Below are positions 53,401-60,813 of a stretch of DNA of 64,000 nucleotides, piece after piece. The stretch is from Solirubrobacteraceae bacterium (lineage in GTDB: Bacteria > Actinomycetota > Thermoleophilia > Solirubrobacterales > Solirubrobacteraceae): assembly GCA_025934395.1 (NCBI GenBank), contig JAICYC010000004.1:1-64000 (forward strand). The letters run 5' to 3'. Numbering within the stretch: the first letter of the stretch is position 1; each line of letters starts with the position of its first letter. The notes beneath the pieces were generated by a model. It was not told where the DNA came from. It did no database searches and was given only the letters and a program-made list of their open reading frames with translations. Position numbers and translations under genes: made by a program.

Positions 53401-53706
53401 GGCGAGAAGTCGATGACCGCGCTCGCGTTCCTGTTCGCGGTGTTCCTCGCGCGCCCCTGCCCGTTCTACATCCTCGACGAGGTCGAGGCGGCGCTCGACG
53501 ATCTGAACCTCGACCGCTTCCTCGCGCTGCTGCGGCGCTTCTCCGACCGCGCCCAGTTCATCGTGATCACCCACCAGAAGCGCACGATGGAGGCTGCCGA
53601 CTCGCTGTACGGGGTCTCGATGGGCTCCGACGGTGTCTCGAAGGTCCTCTCACGGCGGCTGCCCCCCGCGCAGCGCGAGCTGGCGGAGGTGGCCGAGGTC
53701 GCCTAG
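50425..53706 (+). CDS. smc: Chromosome partition protein Smc
   Basis: ATPase of the condensin complex that extrudes and organises chromosomal DNA, partner of ScpA and ScpB at 6439-7949. 1093 residues (GTG 50425; ATG 50431 is an alternative). Walker A GPNGSGKSNVTDAVLWAMGEQ at about residue 33, long coiled coils, a hinge at about 440-600 (GHELRVRDGYELALAAALG), the signature LLSGGEKSMTALAFLF at about 990 and Walker B FYILDEVEAALDD at about 1013. Slightly shorter than the 1186 of B. subtilis, so the arms are shorter. Lies 7 nt after rnc. Confidence 0.97.
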   Translation: MAMRLKSVTLKGFKSFPDRTRLDFGPGVSVVVGPNGSGKSNVTDAVLWAMGEQSPLAIRGQSMQDVIFGGGHGVQPRSSAEVEIVLDNGDGTVDLPLSEISITRRLDRNGDGGYMLNGARCRLTDVIEVLSDTGLGKESHSVISQGRVDSIVISKPRERRLLIEEAAGLGKHRKRRRRAQLKLERTQENLDRALDVEREARTRLRPLKRQAEAAELHERLELQILQARMEIARETARARGLEVQDAEREVAAARERRGRIETSLAEIVARRDAAERALAERSEAHDRLARAVYDARSAHERIGLRAEQASGSAQALARRIERCDRELGELDQDRAADAGAGAGRDRAEADRVAALETELAELHAAHERELAEQTVELAAEHERKGAQLAQAEQAAASTREALGGVEGELERARAGLADAERKAQLARREAERVGAELAAVNQFLRAHVPLGAGAAGRSALGHELRVRDGYELALAAALGGRLDAVLVDDVGRAHQVLDGAGPDGGAALVARAVGAAEAGGGQPPAPGAKRLLDLVSGPPEAMERARGLLAEAWVCDRLDGLADGFSGIAVTREGRVWFAAWGELRQLAAGGSERLLARRNERDRLVAAVEEAAVAERAASAERERAEEELAGAEERLAAADGEARRAERASVEAREAHRHSGWLLEERRRDPARGAVAVRIAEIEGELAAERRGLARRERESRDREARLARTRAQIAADRGALPLAERLSRVLEAAGEVALARVAALDATLAQDRASGEQMAEELRACAAQESEIQGSLRVAGEAVTVAEVAAQRVRDQLEEAELELRGIRERLGAADPEETEPAAALSEEEAATLRERIARLQRRRELLGPVNPLAADEYEQAVAHGEELEAQREDLESALRELRGLIRETDRQIQEAFEQTFTAASRNFEELVGDVFPGGSGRLRLVEDERGPSPVLGGAELPGEGEDGEAAADEEAEAELAAQEEQFPGVEIEITPAGKSTKRLTLLSGGEKSMTALAFLFAVFLARPCPFYILDEVEAALDDLNLDRFLALLRRFSDRAQFIVITHQKRTMEAADSLYGVSMGSDGVSKVLSRRLPPAQRELAEVAEVA

Positions 53707-53715
53707 CGGCGGTGC

Positions 53716-53721
53716 TACAGT
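53716..53721 (+). promoter_or_regulatory. -10-like TACAGT for ftsY
   Basis: TACAGT ends 9 nt before GTG 53731; the gap cgcgcgccc has no Shine-Dalgarno. Confidence 0.45.
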
Positions 53722-53730
53722 CGCGCGCCC

Positions 53731-54729
53731 GTGCCCCGCGACTGGAGCGAGATGTTCATCACGAACGGCGCCGCCGAGGGCGGGCAACCCGCCGCCGAGC
53801 CCGAGCCGGAGCGTCGCCGGGGCCTGTTCAGCAGGCTGCGCGAGAGCATGGCGCGCACGCGCGAGGCGCTGGGCACCGAGGTCCAGGCGACGCTGTTCGG
53901 CACGCTCGACGGCGAGACGTTCGAACGCCTCGAGGAGGCGCTGATCATGGCCGACGTGGGAGCTGCCACGACCGCGGTGGTGGTGCAGACGCTCGAGGAC
54001 GAGGCGCAGAGGGGCGCGCTCGAGGGCGGCGCGGCGCTGAGCGAGCGTCTGATCGGCCTGCTCGCCGAGACGGCCACCGCGGGCGAGCCGCGGATCGACC
54101 TGCGCTCCGAGCCGACGGTGATCCTGGCGGTGGGCGTCAACGGCACCGGCAAGACCACCACGATCGGCAAGCTCGCCTGGCACCTGCGCGAGCAGCTCGG
54201 CTGCACGGTGCTGCTCGCCGCCGCCGACACCTTCCGCGCGGCGGCGCGCGAGCAGCTCGAAGGCTGGGCGCAGCGCGCGGGCTGCGAGATCGTCGTCGGC
54301 GAGGAGGGCTCGGACCCCGGCGCGGTCGCGTTCGAGGCGATCGGCGCGGCGCGCGCGAACGGCGTGGACGTGGTGATCGTGGATACCGCCGGGCGGTTGC
54401 ACACGCAGGACGACCTGATGGCCGAGCTCGAGAAGATCCGCCGCGTGATCGGGCGCCAGCTCGACGGCGCCCCGCACGAGACGCTGCTCACGATCGACGC
54501 GACCACCGGCCAGAACGGCCTGCGCCAGGCGCAGCTGTTCGCGCGCTCCGCCGAGGTCACGGGCGTGGTGCTGACGAAGCTCGACGGCACCGCGCGCGGC
54601 GGCATCGCGCTCGCGATCGCGCGCGAGCTGGATCTCCCGGTGAAGCTGATCGGGGTGGGGGAGTCGGTCGAGGACCTGCGCCCCTTCGACCCCGACGAAT
54701 TCGCCCGCGCCCTGATCGCGACGGGCTAG
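53731..54729 (+). CDS. ftsY: Signal recognition particle receptor FtsY
   Basis: Membrane-associated SRP GTPase that receives Ffh-bound ribosomes. 332 residues: short acidic N terminus instead of a long A domain, N domain helices (SRLRESMARTREALGTEVQ), then the G domain with GVNGTGKTTTIGKLAWHL (about residue 135), DTFRAAAREQLE, DTAGRLHTQDDLMAELEKI and TKLDGTARGGIAL. Partner ffh is 1.5 kb downstream. Confidence 0.96.
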   Translation: MPRDWSEMFITNGAAEGGQPAAEPEPERRRGLFSRLRESMARTREALGTEVQATLFGTLDGETFERLEEALIMADVGAATTAVVVQTLEDEAQRGALEGGAALSERLIGLLAETATAGEPRIDLRSEPTVILAVGVNGTGKTTTIGKLAWHLREQLGCTVLLAAADTFRAAAREQLEGWAQRAGCEIVVGEEGSDPGAVAFEAIGAARANGVDVVIVDTAGRLHTQDDLMAELEKIRRVIGRQLDGAPHETLLTIDATTGQNGLRQAQLFARSAEVTGVVLTKLDGTARGGIALAIARELDLPVKLIGVGESVEDLRPFDPDEFARALIATG

Positions 54730-54757
54730 AACACACCCGGACCCGTCGCCGCAGCGG

Positions 54758-54763
54758 CATAAT
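54758..54763 (+). promoter_or_regulatory. -10-like CATAAT for nfeD (near-leaderless)
   Basis: CATAAT, the closest match to TATAAT in this series, ends 7 nt before ATG 54771; gap ctgaact. Confidence 0.55.
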
Positions 54764-54770
54764 CTGAACT

Positions 54771-55202
54771 ATGGGCTGGATCCTCTGGGTCGTGGCTGCG
54801 TGCGCTTTCGGGTTGGGGGAGCTGCACACGGGCGGCTTCTACCTGCTGCCGTTCGCCCTCGGCGCCGCGCTCGCGGCGGTCGTCACGCTGCTCGGCGTCG
54901 GCGCGTTGCTGTCGAGCATCGTGTTCGTCCTCGCGTCGGGGATCGTCGTGCTCACGCTGCGCCCCGTCGCGCGGCGCCACCGGCGCTTGCCGCCCCCGAT
55001 CCGGACGGGCGCAGCGGCGCTGATCGGACACCGCGCGATGGTGCTCGAGCGCATCGCCAACGACGAGGGCTCCGGCTGTGTGCGGATCGACAACGGCGAG
55101 GTGTGGACCGCGCGCAGCTTCGACGACGACACCGTGATCGAGGCCGGCGAAAAGGTCGAGGTCGTGGAAATACGCGGTGCCACCGCACTGGTGATGCATT
55201 GA
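54771..55202 (+). CDS. NfeD-like membrane protein
   Basis: 143-residue protein with about three N-terminal membrane helices (WILWVVAACAFGLGELH, LLPFALGAALAAVVTLLGVG, SSIVFVLASGIVVLTL) and a C-terminal OB-fold domain (residues 85-143, TGAAALIGHRAMVLERIAND). This is the short NfeD1b-type partner of SPFH proteins. The SPFH gene follows after 58 bp, a classic pair thought to organise membrane microdomains and quality control. Confidence 0.88.
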   Translation: MGWILWVVAACAFGLGELHTGGFYLLPFALGAALAAVVTLLGVGALLSSIVFVLASGIVVLTLRPVARRHRRLPPPIRTGAAALIGHRAMVLERIANDEGSGCVRIDNGEVWTARSFDDDTVIEAGEKVEVVEIRGATALVMH

Positions 55203-55260
55203 GTCAGAAAGTGCGCTCTCGGTCGCAGCGACCGGGCGGGCGACCCAGAAAGGAACACAA

Positions 55261-56199
55261 ATGGCAGCTCTGATCGTGATCGCCGTGATCGTCGTGTTCG
55301 CGCTGTTCGTGGCCGCACGGTCGATCCGCGTGATCCCGCAGGCGCGCGCGGGCGTGGTGGAGCGCCTCGGGCGCTACAGCCGCACGCTCGAACCCGGCCT
55401 GACGATCGTCACGCCGTTCATCGACCGTGTCCGCCCGCTCGTCGACCTGCGTGAGCAGGTCGTCAACTTCTCGCCCCAGTCGGTCATCACCGAGGACAAC
55501 GTCGTCGTGGGTATCGAGACGGTCCTGTACTTCACGATCACCGACCCGCGTTCGGCGACCTACGAGATCGCCAACCCACTGCAGGCGATCGAGCAGCTGA
55601 CCGTAACCACGCTGCGCAACGTGATCGGCGGGCTGACGCTCGAGGCGACGCTGACCTCGCGCGAGAACGTGAACGCGGAGCTGCGCACGGTGCTCGACGA
55701 GGCGACCGGCAAGTGGGGCATCCGCATCAACCGCGTGGAGATCAAGTCGGTCGACCCGCCGCCGGACATCAAGACGGCGATGGAGAAGCAGATGCGCGCC
55801 GAGCGCGACCGCCGCGCCGCGATCCTCACCGCGGAAGGCGAGAAGCAGTCGCAGATCCTCACGGCGGAGGGTGCGAAGCAGGCCGCCGTGCTGAACGCCG
55901 AAGGCGCGCAGCAGGCGGCGGTGCTCGACGCCGAGGGCGAGCGCCAGGCGGCGATCCTGCGCGCGGAGGGCGAAGCGAAGGCGATCGACAGGGTCTTCAA
56001 GGCGATCCACGAGGGCAAACCCGATCGCACGTTGCTGAGCTACGAATACCTGAAGATGCTGCCGCTGCTCGCCGAAGGCGACGCGAACAAGGTGTTCGTC
56101 GTGCCATCCGAGTTCGCAGAAGCGTTCGGCGGGATCGGCGAGGCGCTGCGCGGCCGCCTCGAGCCGCCCGCGCCACCTCGGCCTCCGCACGAGGACTGA
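55261..56199 (+). CDS. SPFH/Band-7 (stomatin-like) membrane protein
   Basis: 312 residues: one N-terminal membrane helix (ALIVIAVIVVFALFVAARSI), a Band-7/SPFH domain (about 22-180; VIPQARAGVVERLGRYSRTLEPGL, VVNFSPQSVITEDNVVV), then five 11-residue repeats of the type AAILTAEGEKQ (residues 186-240) predicted to form a right-handed coiled coil, and a Pro-rich tail (PPAPPRPP). Likely assembles into ring-like scaffolds with the upstream NfeD protein. Start ATG follows AGAAAGGA by 6-8 nt, unlike the leaderless neighbours, and a small hairpin CGGTCG-cag-CGACCG (55220-55234) precedes it. Confidence 0.92.
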   Translation: MAALIVIAVIVVFALFVAARSIRVIPQARAGVVERLGRYSRTLEPGLTIVTPFIDRVRPLVDLREQVVNFSPQSVITEDNVVVGIETVLYFTITDPRSATYEIANPLQAIEQLTVTTLRNVIGGLTLEATLTSRENVNAELRTVLDEATGKWGIRINRVEIKSVDPPPDIKTAMEKQMRAERDRRAAILTAEGEKQSQILTAEGAKQAAVLNAEGAQQAAVLDAEGERQAAILRAEGEAKAIDRVFKAIHEGKPDRTLLSYEYLKMLPLLAEGDANKVFVVPSEFAEAFGGIGEALRGRLEPPAPPRPPHED

Positions 56200-56241
56200 C
56201 CCGCCCGGCAGCCGCCCGGCGGCACGCGCGCCCAGGGGTGC

Positions 56242-56247
56242 GAGAAT
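56242..56247 (+). promoter_or_regulatory. -10-like GAGAAT for ffh (leaderless spacing)
   Basis: GAGAAT ends exactly 6 nt before GTG 56254, the same hexamer and spacing as at aroH. Confidence 0.45.
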
Positions 56248-56253
56248 CGGACC

Positions 56254-57594
56254 GTGTTCGACTCGCTCGCCGAGAAACTGCAGGGGACGCTCCAGGACGT
56301 CCGCCAGCACGGCAACCTCACCGAGGAGGACGTCGACGGCGCGATGCGCGAGATCCGCCTCGCGCTGCTGGAGGCTGACGTCAACTTCAAGGTGGTGCGT
56401 CAGTTCACCGCGCAGGTGAAGGAGCGCTGCCTCGGCGCCGAGGTGGTCGGCAGGCTCGGCGCAGGCCAGCAGGTCGTCAAGATCGTCGACGAAGAGCTCA
56501 CGGCGCTGATGGGCGGCGCCGCGAGCGAGCTCTCGTTCTCGCCGCGCCCGCCGACCGTGATCCTGATGGCGGGGCTGCAGGGCTCAGGCAAGACCACCGC
56601 CACGGCGAAGCTCGCGCGGCTGCTGCGTGAGGAGGGGTCGAGCGCGGTGGCGGTGGCCGCCTGCGACGTGTACCGCCCCGCCGCGGTCGAGCAGCTCGTC
56701 AAGGTCGGCGGCCAGGCCGGTGCGGAGGTCTACAACCGCGGCGCGCCCACTCCCGAGCACGACCCCGTCGAGATCGCCGCGTGGGCGCTCGAGCGGGCGC
56801 GGGCGGACGGCAAGGACGTGCTGATCGTCGACACCAGCGGGCGCCTGCACGTCGACGAGGAGCTGATGGCCGAGCTCGTCGCGATCCGCGACGCCGTCAA
56901 ACCCCACCAGGTCCTGCTCGTCGTGGACGCGATGACCGGTCAGGACGCCGTCAACGTCGCGGAGAGCTTCGCCGAGGCGGTGCAGTTCGACGGCGTGGTG
57001 ATGAGCAAGCTCGACGGCGACGCGCGGGGCGGCGCGGCGCTGTCGGTGAAGGCGGTCACGGGCAAGCCGATCCTGTTCGCCTCCACGGGCGAGAAGCTCG
57101 ACCAGTTCGAGCGCTTCCACCCCGACCGGATCGCCCAGCGGATCCTCGGGATGGGCGACGTGATGACGCTGATCGAGAAAGCCGAGCGCGAGTTCGACGA
57201 GGACGAGGCCCGCGAGCTCGAGCGCAAGCTGCGCCGCAACGAGTTCGGCCTCGACGACTTCCTCGACCAGCTCCGGACGATCCGCAAAATGGGCCCGCTC
57301 ACCAACGTCCTCGGGATGATCCCCGGCCTCGCCGGGCACCAGCTCTCCAACATGAAGGTCGACGAGCGCGAGATCGACAGGATCCAGGCGATCATCCTCT
57401 CGATGACCGTCGAGGAGCGCCGCCGACCGGAGCTCATCAACGGCTCGCGTCGCCTGCGCATCGCGCGCGGCTCCGGCACCACCGTCCAGCACGTCAACCG
57501 CCTCGTCAAGCAGTTCGGCGAGACGCGCAAGGTGATGAGGCAGATCGGGCGGGGGCGCATGCCGGATATCGGCGCCCTGATGCGCAACCGCTGA
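56254..57594 (+). CDS. ffh: Signal recognition particle protein Ffh
   Basis: SRP54 homologue that binds signal sequences and SRP RNA. 446 residues: N domain (FDSLAEKLQGTLQDVRQHGNLT), G domain with GLQGSGKTTATAKLARLL (about residue 107), CDVYRPAAVEQL, DTSGRLHVDEELM (Ser where DTAGR is more common) and SKLDGDARGGAALS, then the methionine-rich M domain with the RNA-binding loop GSRRLRIARGSGTTVQHVNRLVKQF split as two blocks. I could not recognise an SRP RNA in the adjacent 237-bp gap. Confidence 0.97.
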   Translation: MFDSLAEKLQGTLQDVRQHGNLTEEDVDGAMREIRLALLEADVNFKVVRQFTAQVKERCLGAEVVGRLGAGQQVVKIVDEELTALMGGAASELSFSPRPPTVILMAGLQGSGKTTATAKLARLLREEGSSAVAVAACDVYRPAAVEQLVKVGGQAGAEVYNRGAPTPEHDPVEIAAWALERARADGKDVLIVDTSGRLHVDEELMAELVAIRDAVKPHQVLLVVDAMTGQDAVNVAESFAEAVQFDGVVMSKLDGDARGGAALSVKAVTGKPILFASTGEKLDQFERFHPDRIAQRILGMGDVMTLIEKAEREFDEDEARELERKLRRNEFGLDDFLDQLRTIRKMGPLTNVLGMIPGLAGHQLSNMKVDEREIDRIQAIILSMTVEERRRPELINGSRRLRIARGSGTTVQHVNRLVKQFGETRKVMRQIGRGRMPDIGALMRNR

Positions 57595-57831
57595 GCGGGC
57601 CGATGGCCGGCGCCTCGCGGCGTCCTCGGTCGCTCGCGTGCCGGCCGGTTCGGGGATGCGAGCGTCAGCGAGTGTCTCCGGGTTCGGCACGCTTCGCTTC
57701 CTGCGTCCTTGCGAGGCTTGACCCTCGGCCCGCTCGGGAGGCCGCCTTACCGGGCTGCGAGTCGCCGATCGCGTGGTAGGCCGCGGCGCTTCGGGGTAGC
57801 GGCACCCGTGAGCCGCAATCCGGGAGGTCCA

Positions 57832-58806
57832 GTGACAACCACCATCGAGCAGCAGCTGAGCTACTACCTGCAGGACGCGCACGCAATCGAGCTGCAGGCG
57901 CTCGAACAGGTCAAGCGGGCGCCGAAGATCGCGGGAGACCCCGAGATCGCGAAGGCCTTCGAAGATCACCTCGGCGAGACGGAGCGTCACCGGCGCGACG
58001 TGGAGGGCAGGCTGGAGGCGAGGGCCTGGCGGCCGGTGCCCCAGAAGGACATCACCGCGAGGGTGACGGGGGTGGGGATGGCGATGTTCGCGCGCTTCCA
58101 GCCGGACACCCCCGGCAAGCTCGTGGCGCACGCGTCCTCCTACGAGCGGATGGAGCTCGCCGCCTACGACCTGCTCGCGCGGATCGCGGAGCGGGCGGGC
58201 GACGAAGAGACCGCGCGCATCGCGCGGCTGATCGAGCAGGAGGAGCGGGCGATGGCGGAGCGCCTCGCCGCGTGCTTCGACCGCGCGGTCGATGCGTCGC
58301 TGCGCGATCTCGGCCGCGAGAGCGTGGCGAAGCAGCTCGACAAGTACCTCGCAGACGCGCACGCGATCGAGCAGCAGGCGGCGAAGCTCCTCGAGAAGGC
58401 GCCCAAGATGGCCGGCTCGAGCGGGCTGGAGCATGCCTACGAAGAGCACCTCGAGGAGACGCGCCACCACGCGGAGCTCCTGGAGGGCCGCCTCGGCGCC
58501 CGCGGCGCGAGCCACTCCTCGCTGAAGGACACGGCGCTCCGGCTGGGCGCGCTCAACCTGGGCACGTTCATGCGCGTGCAGGCCGACACGCCCGCGAAGC
58601 TCGCAGCCTTCGCCTACGCGTTCGAGCACCTCGAGATCGCCTCCTACGAGCTCCTGAAACGGGTTGCAGCGCGTGCAGAGGACGCCGAGACGATCGCCGC
58701 GGCCGACGAGATCATCGCGCAGGAGCGGGCGGCGGCGGATCGCGTCCACGGCCTCTTCGACGAGGCGCTGGCAGCATCGCTGGAGGAGTCCGGCGTGGCC
58801 GTCTGA
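57832..58806 (+). CDS. Tandem ferritin-like (DUF892/YciE-type) protein
   Basis: 324-residue all-helical protein made of two homologous halves. Half 1 (about 1-160) has YLQDAHAIELQALEQVKRAP and DHLGETERHRRDVEGRLEAR; half 2 (about 163-324) has YLADAHAIEQQAAKLLEKAP and EHLEETRHHAELLEGRLGAR. This pattern of Glu and His on helices is that of the DUF892/YciE ferritin-like family, often stress-induced. GTG 57832 is chosen because GGGAGG lies 4 nt upstream; the track start 57709 reads through non-coding sequence. The 237-bp gap before it contains several GC hairpins but no gene I can support. It interrupts the usual ffh-rpsP adjacency. Confidence 0.82.
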   Translation: MTTTIEQQLSYYLQDAHAIELQALEQVKRAPKIAGDPEIAKAFEDHLGETERHRRDVEGRLEARAWRPVPQKDITARVTGVGMAMFARFQPDTPGKLVAHASSYERMELAAYDLLARIAERAGDEETARIARLIEQEERAMAERLAACFDRAVDASLRDLGRESVAKQLDKYLADAHAIEQQAAKLLEKAPKMAGSSGLEHAYEEHLEETRHHAELLEGRLGARGASHSSLKDTALRLGALNLGTFMRVQADTPAKLAAFAYAFEHLEIASYELLKRVAARAEDAETIAAADEIIAQERAAADRVHGLFDEALAASLEESGVAV

Positions 58807-58907
58807 GGCGGCTCGGCGATGGAGCGCCCGTGCCGGGCCCGCACCGGCGCCAGCGGCGCGGGCGTCTCCGCAGTCGCCTCGGCACCCGCCCCGGCGCGGC
58901 CACCGTC

Positions 58908-58946
58908 TAAGCTCTCTGCCGCACAACAAGTGTCAAAGGCAGAGAG
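58908..58946 (+). promoter_or_regulatory. rpsP promoter/leader with Shine-Dalgarno-sequestering inverted repeat
   Basis: CTCTCTGCC (58912-58920) and GGCAGAGAG (58938-58946) form a perfect 9-bp inverted repeat with a 17-nt loop; the 3' arm contains most of the GAGAGG Shine-Dalgarno of rpsP. A TAAGCT -10-like hexamer (58908-58913) overlaps the 5' arm, and if used it would start the mRNA near 58920 and leave the arm untranscribed. The hairpin could therefore only act in read-through transcripts, or the repeat may be a DNA site. Confidence 0.5.
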
Positions 58947-58952
58947 GAACAC

Positions 58953-59207
58953 GTGGCGGTAAGGCTGAGGCTCACCCGGGTGGGCGGCAAGAAGGACCCG
59001 ATCTGGCGGGTGGTGGTCGCCGACCAGCGCTCACCGCGCGACGGTCGCGTGATCGAGACGATCGGGCACTACAACGCGCAGACGGACCCCTCGACGATCG
59101 TGATCGACGAGGAGCGCGCGCGCAGCTGGCTGGCGCGCGGCGCGCAGCCGTCGGACACGGTGCGCAAGCTGCTGCGCATCCAAGGCATCGAGACCCGCAC
59201 CGGCTAG
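58953..59207 (+). CDS. rpsP: 30S ribosomal protein S16
   Basis: 84 residues: [34 protein letters not shown] is the conserved core, [24 protein letters not shown] follows. GTG start 5 nt after GAGAGG. Heads the conserved run rpsP-khpA-rimM-trmD-rplS, all concerned with ribosome assembly or tRNA modification. Confidence 0.97.
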   Translation: MAVRLRLTRVGGKKDPIWRVVVADQRSPRDGRVIETIGHYNAQTDPSTIVIDEERARSWLARGAQPSDTVRKLLRIQGIETRTG

Positions 59208-59218
59208 GGCGCGCGCCG

Positions 59219-59467
59219 GTGGCCACGGAGAACCCCAGGCTGCTCCTGGAGTACCTCGCGGAAGGCCTCGTGGACGACCCCGACGCGGTCGAGGTGGAGC
59301 AGTTCGAGGAGGACGACGGCACGATCGTGCTCGAGCTGTGCGTCGGCAGCGACGACTACGGCCGCGTGATCGGCCGCGGCGGGCGCACCGCACACGCGCT
59401 GCGTGCGGTGGTCAAAGCGGCCGCTGCGGGCGACGGCTCGCACGTGCTCGTCGACATCGTCGATTGA
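59219..59467 (+). CDS. khpA: KH-domain RNA-binding protein KhpA
   Basis: 82-residue single KH-domain protein, usually a partner of KhpB/Jag in post-transcriptional control of cell division. The GXXG loop is in YGRVIGRGGRTAHALRAVVKAA. GTG 59219 (VATENPRLLLEYLAEGLVDDP) gives the family-typical N terminus; the track hides it in a longer ORF. It lies 11 nt after rpsP and overlaps rimM by 4 nt (TTGA). Confidence 0.94.
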   Translation: MATENPRLLLEYLAEGLVDDPDAVEVEQFEEDDGTIVLELCVGSDDYGRVIGRGGRTAHALRAVVKAAAAGDGSHVLVDIVD

Positions 59468-59997
59468 GCGGAGGCGTGTCCGCTGGCGCGAGCGTGCCCG
59501 CTGGTCGCGTTGGCCGGCCCCACGGCCTCGACGGCAGCTTCTACGTGACCCGCCCCAAACCCCGGCTGCTGGAGCTCGGCACGACCGTGAGCGTGGGGGG
59601 CGGTGAGCACGAGATCGTGCGCCGCGCCGGCACCGAGCAGCGGCCGATCGTGCGCCTGGACGGCATCGAAGATCGCGAAGCCGCGCTGGAGCTGCGCGGC
59701 GCGGAGCTCGCGGTCAGGACCGACAGCGCCCCCCAGCTCGGCGAGGACGAGTACTGGGCCCACGAACTGGAGGGCTGCGAGGTGCGTGCCGGCGGACGCG
59801 TGCTCGGCACGGTCACGCGGATGATCGAGCTGCCCTCCTGCGAGGCGCTCGAGGTGCAGGTGGCGGCGAGCGCGCAGCCCCTGATCGTGCCGATGGTCAA
59901 GGACGCGATCCGCGAGGTGCGCATCGTCGAGCGGCGGATCGAGGTCGACCGGGACTTCCTGGACCTCCCCACCGATGACCCGGGGGCGGCCGCGTGA
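59464..59997 (+). CDS. rimM: 16S rRNA processing protein RimM
   Basis: 30S maturation factor that binds S19 and helps form the head. 177 residues from TTG 59464 (overlapping the khpA stop); GTG 59476 or 59494 would give shorter N termini. [23 protein letters not shown] starts the N-terminal barrel; the C-terminal PRC barrel begins around [21 protein letters not shown] and ends with DRDFLDLP. The exact start is uncertain. Confidence 0.92.
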   Translation: MSGGVSAGASVPAGRVGRPHGLDGSFYVTRPKPRLLELGTTVSVGGGEHEIVRRAGTEQRPIVRLDGIEDREAALELRGAELAVRTDSAPQLGEDEYWAHELEGCEVRAGGRVLGTVTRMIELPSCEALEVQVAASAQPLIVPMVKDAIREVRIVERRIEVDRDFLDLPTDDPGAAA

Positions 59998-60707
59998 GGA
60001 TCGACGTGCTCACGCTGTTCCCCCAGTGGTTCGCCTGGTTCGGCGAGCAGCGCCACGTGGCCAACGCGCTGGCGGGGGGAAGCGAGCTGACGTGCGTGGA
60101 CATGCGCGCGCACACGCCGCTCAGCGGCGGGCAGGTTGACGACACGCCGTTCGGCGGGGGCGCGGGGATGGTGCTGCGCGTGGACGTCGTCGACGCTGCG
60201 CTGCGGGGCCACTACGGCGTGGAGCCGGAGGAGCTGCGGGCCCGCAGGCGGGTGGCGGTGCTGGCGCCGGGCGGGCGCCTGCTCGACGAGCAGCTCGTCA
60301 CCGAGCTCGCCGCAGAGCCCGCGCTGACGCTGTTGTGCGGGCGCTACGAGGGGTTCGACGAGCGCATCCTCGACCACTACGCCAGCGACGTGATCTCGAT
60401 CGGGCGCTACGTGCTCAGCGGCGGTGAGCTCGCGGCGATGGTGGTCTGTGACGCCGTCCTGCGCAAGCTCCCCGGCACGCTCGGCCACGAGGAGTCCGCC
60501 CTGCAGGAGTCCTTCAGCGCTGCGCTCGAAGGCGAGCCGGAGTATCCGCACTACACCCGCCCCGCGGAGTTTCGCGGCTGGCGCGTCCCCGACGTCCTGC
60601 TGTCAGGCCATCACGAGGAGATCGAGCGCTGGCGGCGCGAGCAGAGCCGCGTGCGCGGGGCCCGGGTGCGCGAGCGCGGCTCGGCCCATGGTCGGGGTGC
60701 CGGCTGA
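59994..60707 (+). CDS. trmD: tRNA (guanine-37-N1)-methyltransferase
   Basis: SPOUT-class enzyme making m1G37, which prevents +1 frameshifting. 237 residues; [43 protein letters not shown] and the knot segment [21 protein letters not shown] are diagnostic. The C terminus ([33 protein letters not shown]) is standard. GTG start overlaps rimM by 4 nt. Confidence 0.97.
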   Translation: MRIDVLTLFPQWFAWFGEQRHVANALAGGSELTCVDMRAHTPLSGGQVDDTPFGGGAGMVLRVDVVDAALRGHYGVEPEELRARRRVAVLAPGGRLLDEQLVTELAAEPALTLLCGRYEGFDERILDHYASDVISIGRYVLSGGELAAMVVCDAVLRKLPGTLGHEESALQESFSAALEGEPEYPHYTRPAEFRGWRVPDVLLSGHHEEIERWRREQSRVRGARVRERGSAHGRGAG

Positions 60708-60742
60708 CGCGCCGGCCGGCGCGGGCGCGGAGCACGGTCCGC

Positions 60743-60748
60743 TACCAT
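60743..60748 (+). promoter_or_regulatory. -10-like TACCAT upstream of rplS
   Basis: TACCAT lies 65 nt before ATG 60814, implying a leader of about 58 nt containing a pyrimidine stretch and TTCC-cttctc-GGAA, which could fold. Unlike most r-protein genes here, rplS seems to have a real 5' leader. Confidence 0.4.
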
Positions 60749-60813
60749 TCCTGCTCGCGCCCGACCGCAGCATCGCTCTTTCCCTTCTCGGAAGTGGCGC
60801 GCCCTCGTCACCC

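Noticed and set aside
57595-57831. SRP RNA gene next to ffh
   Set aside because: The gap is GC-rich and can fold, but the conserved GGAA tetraloop/asymmetric-loop core of SRP RNA was not found. A covariance-model search would be decisive.
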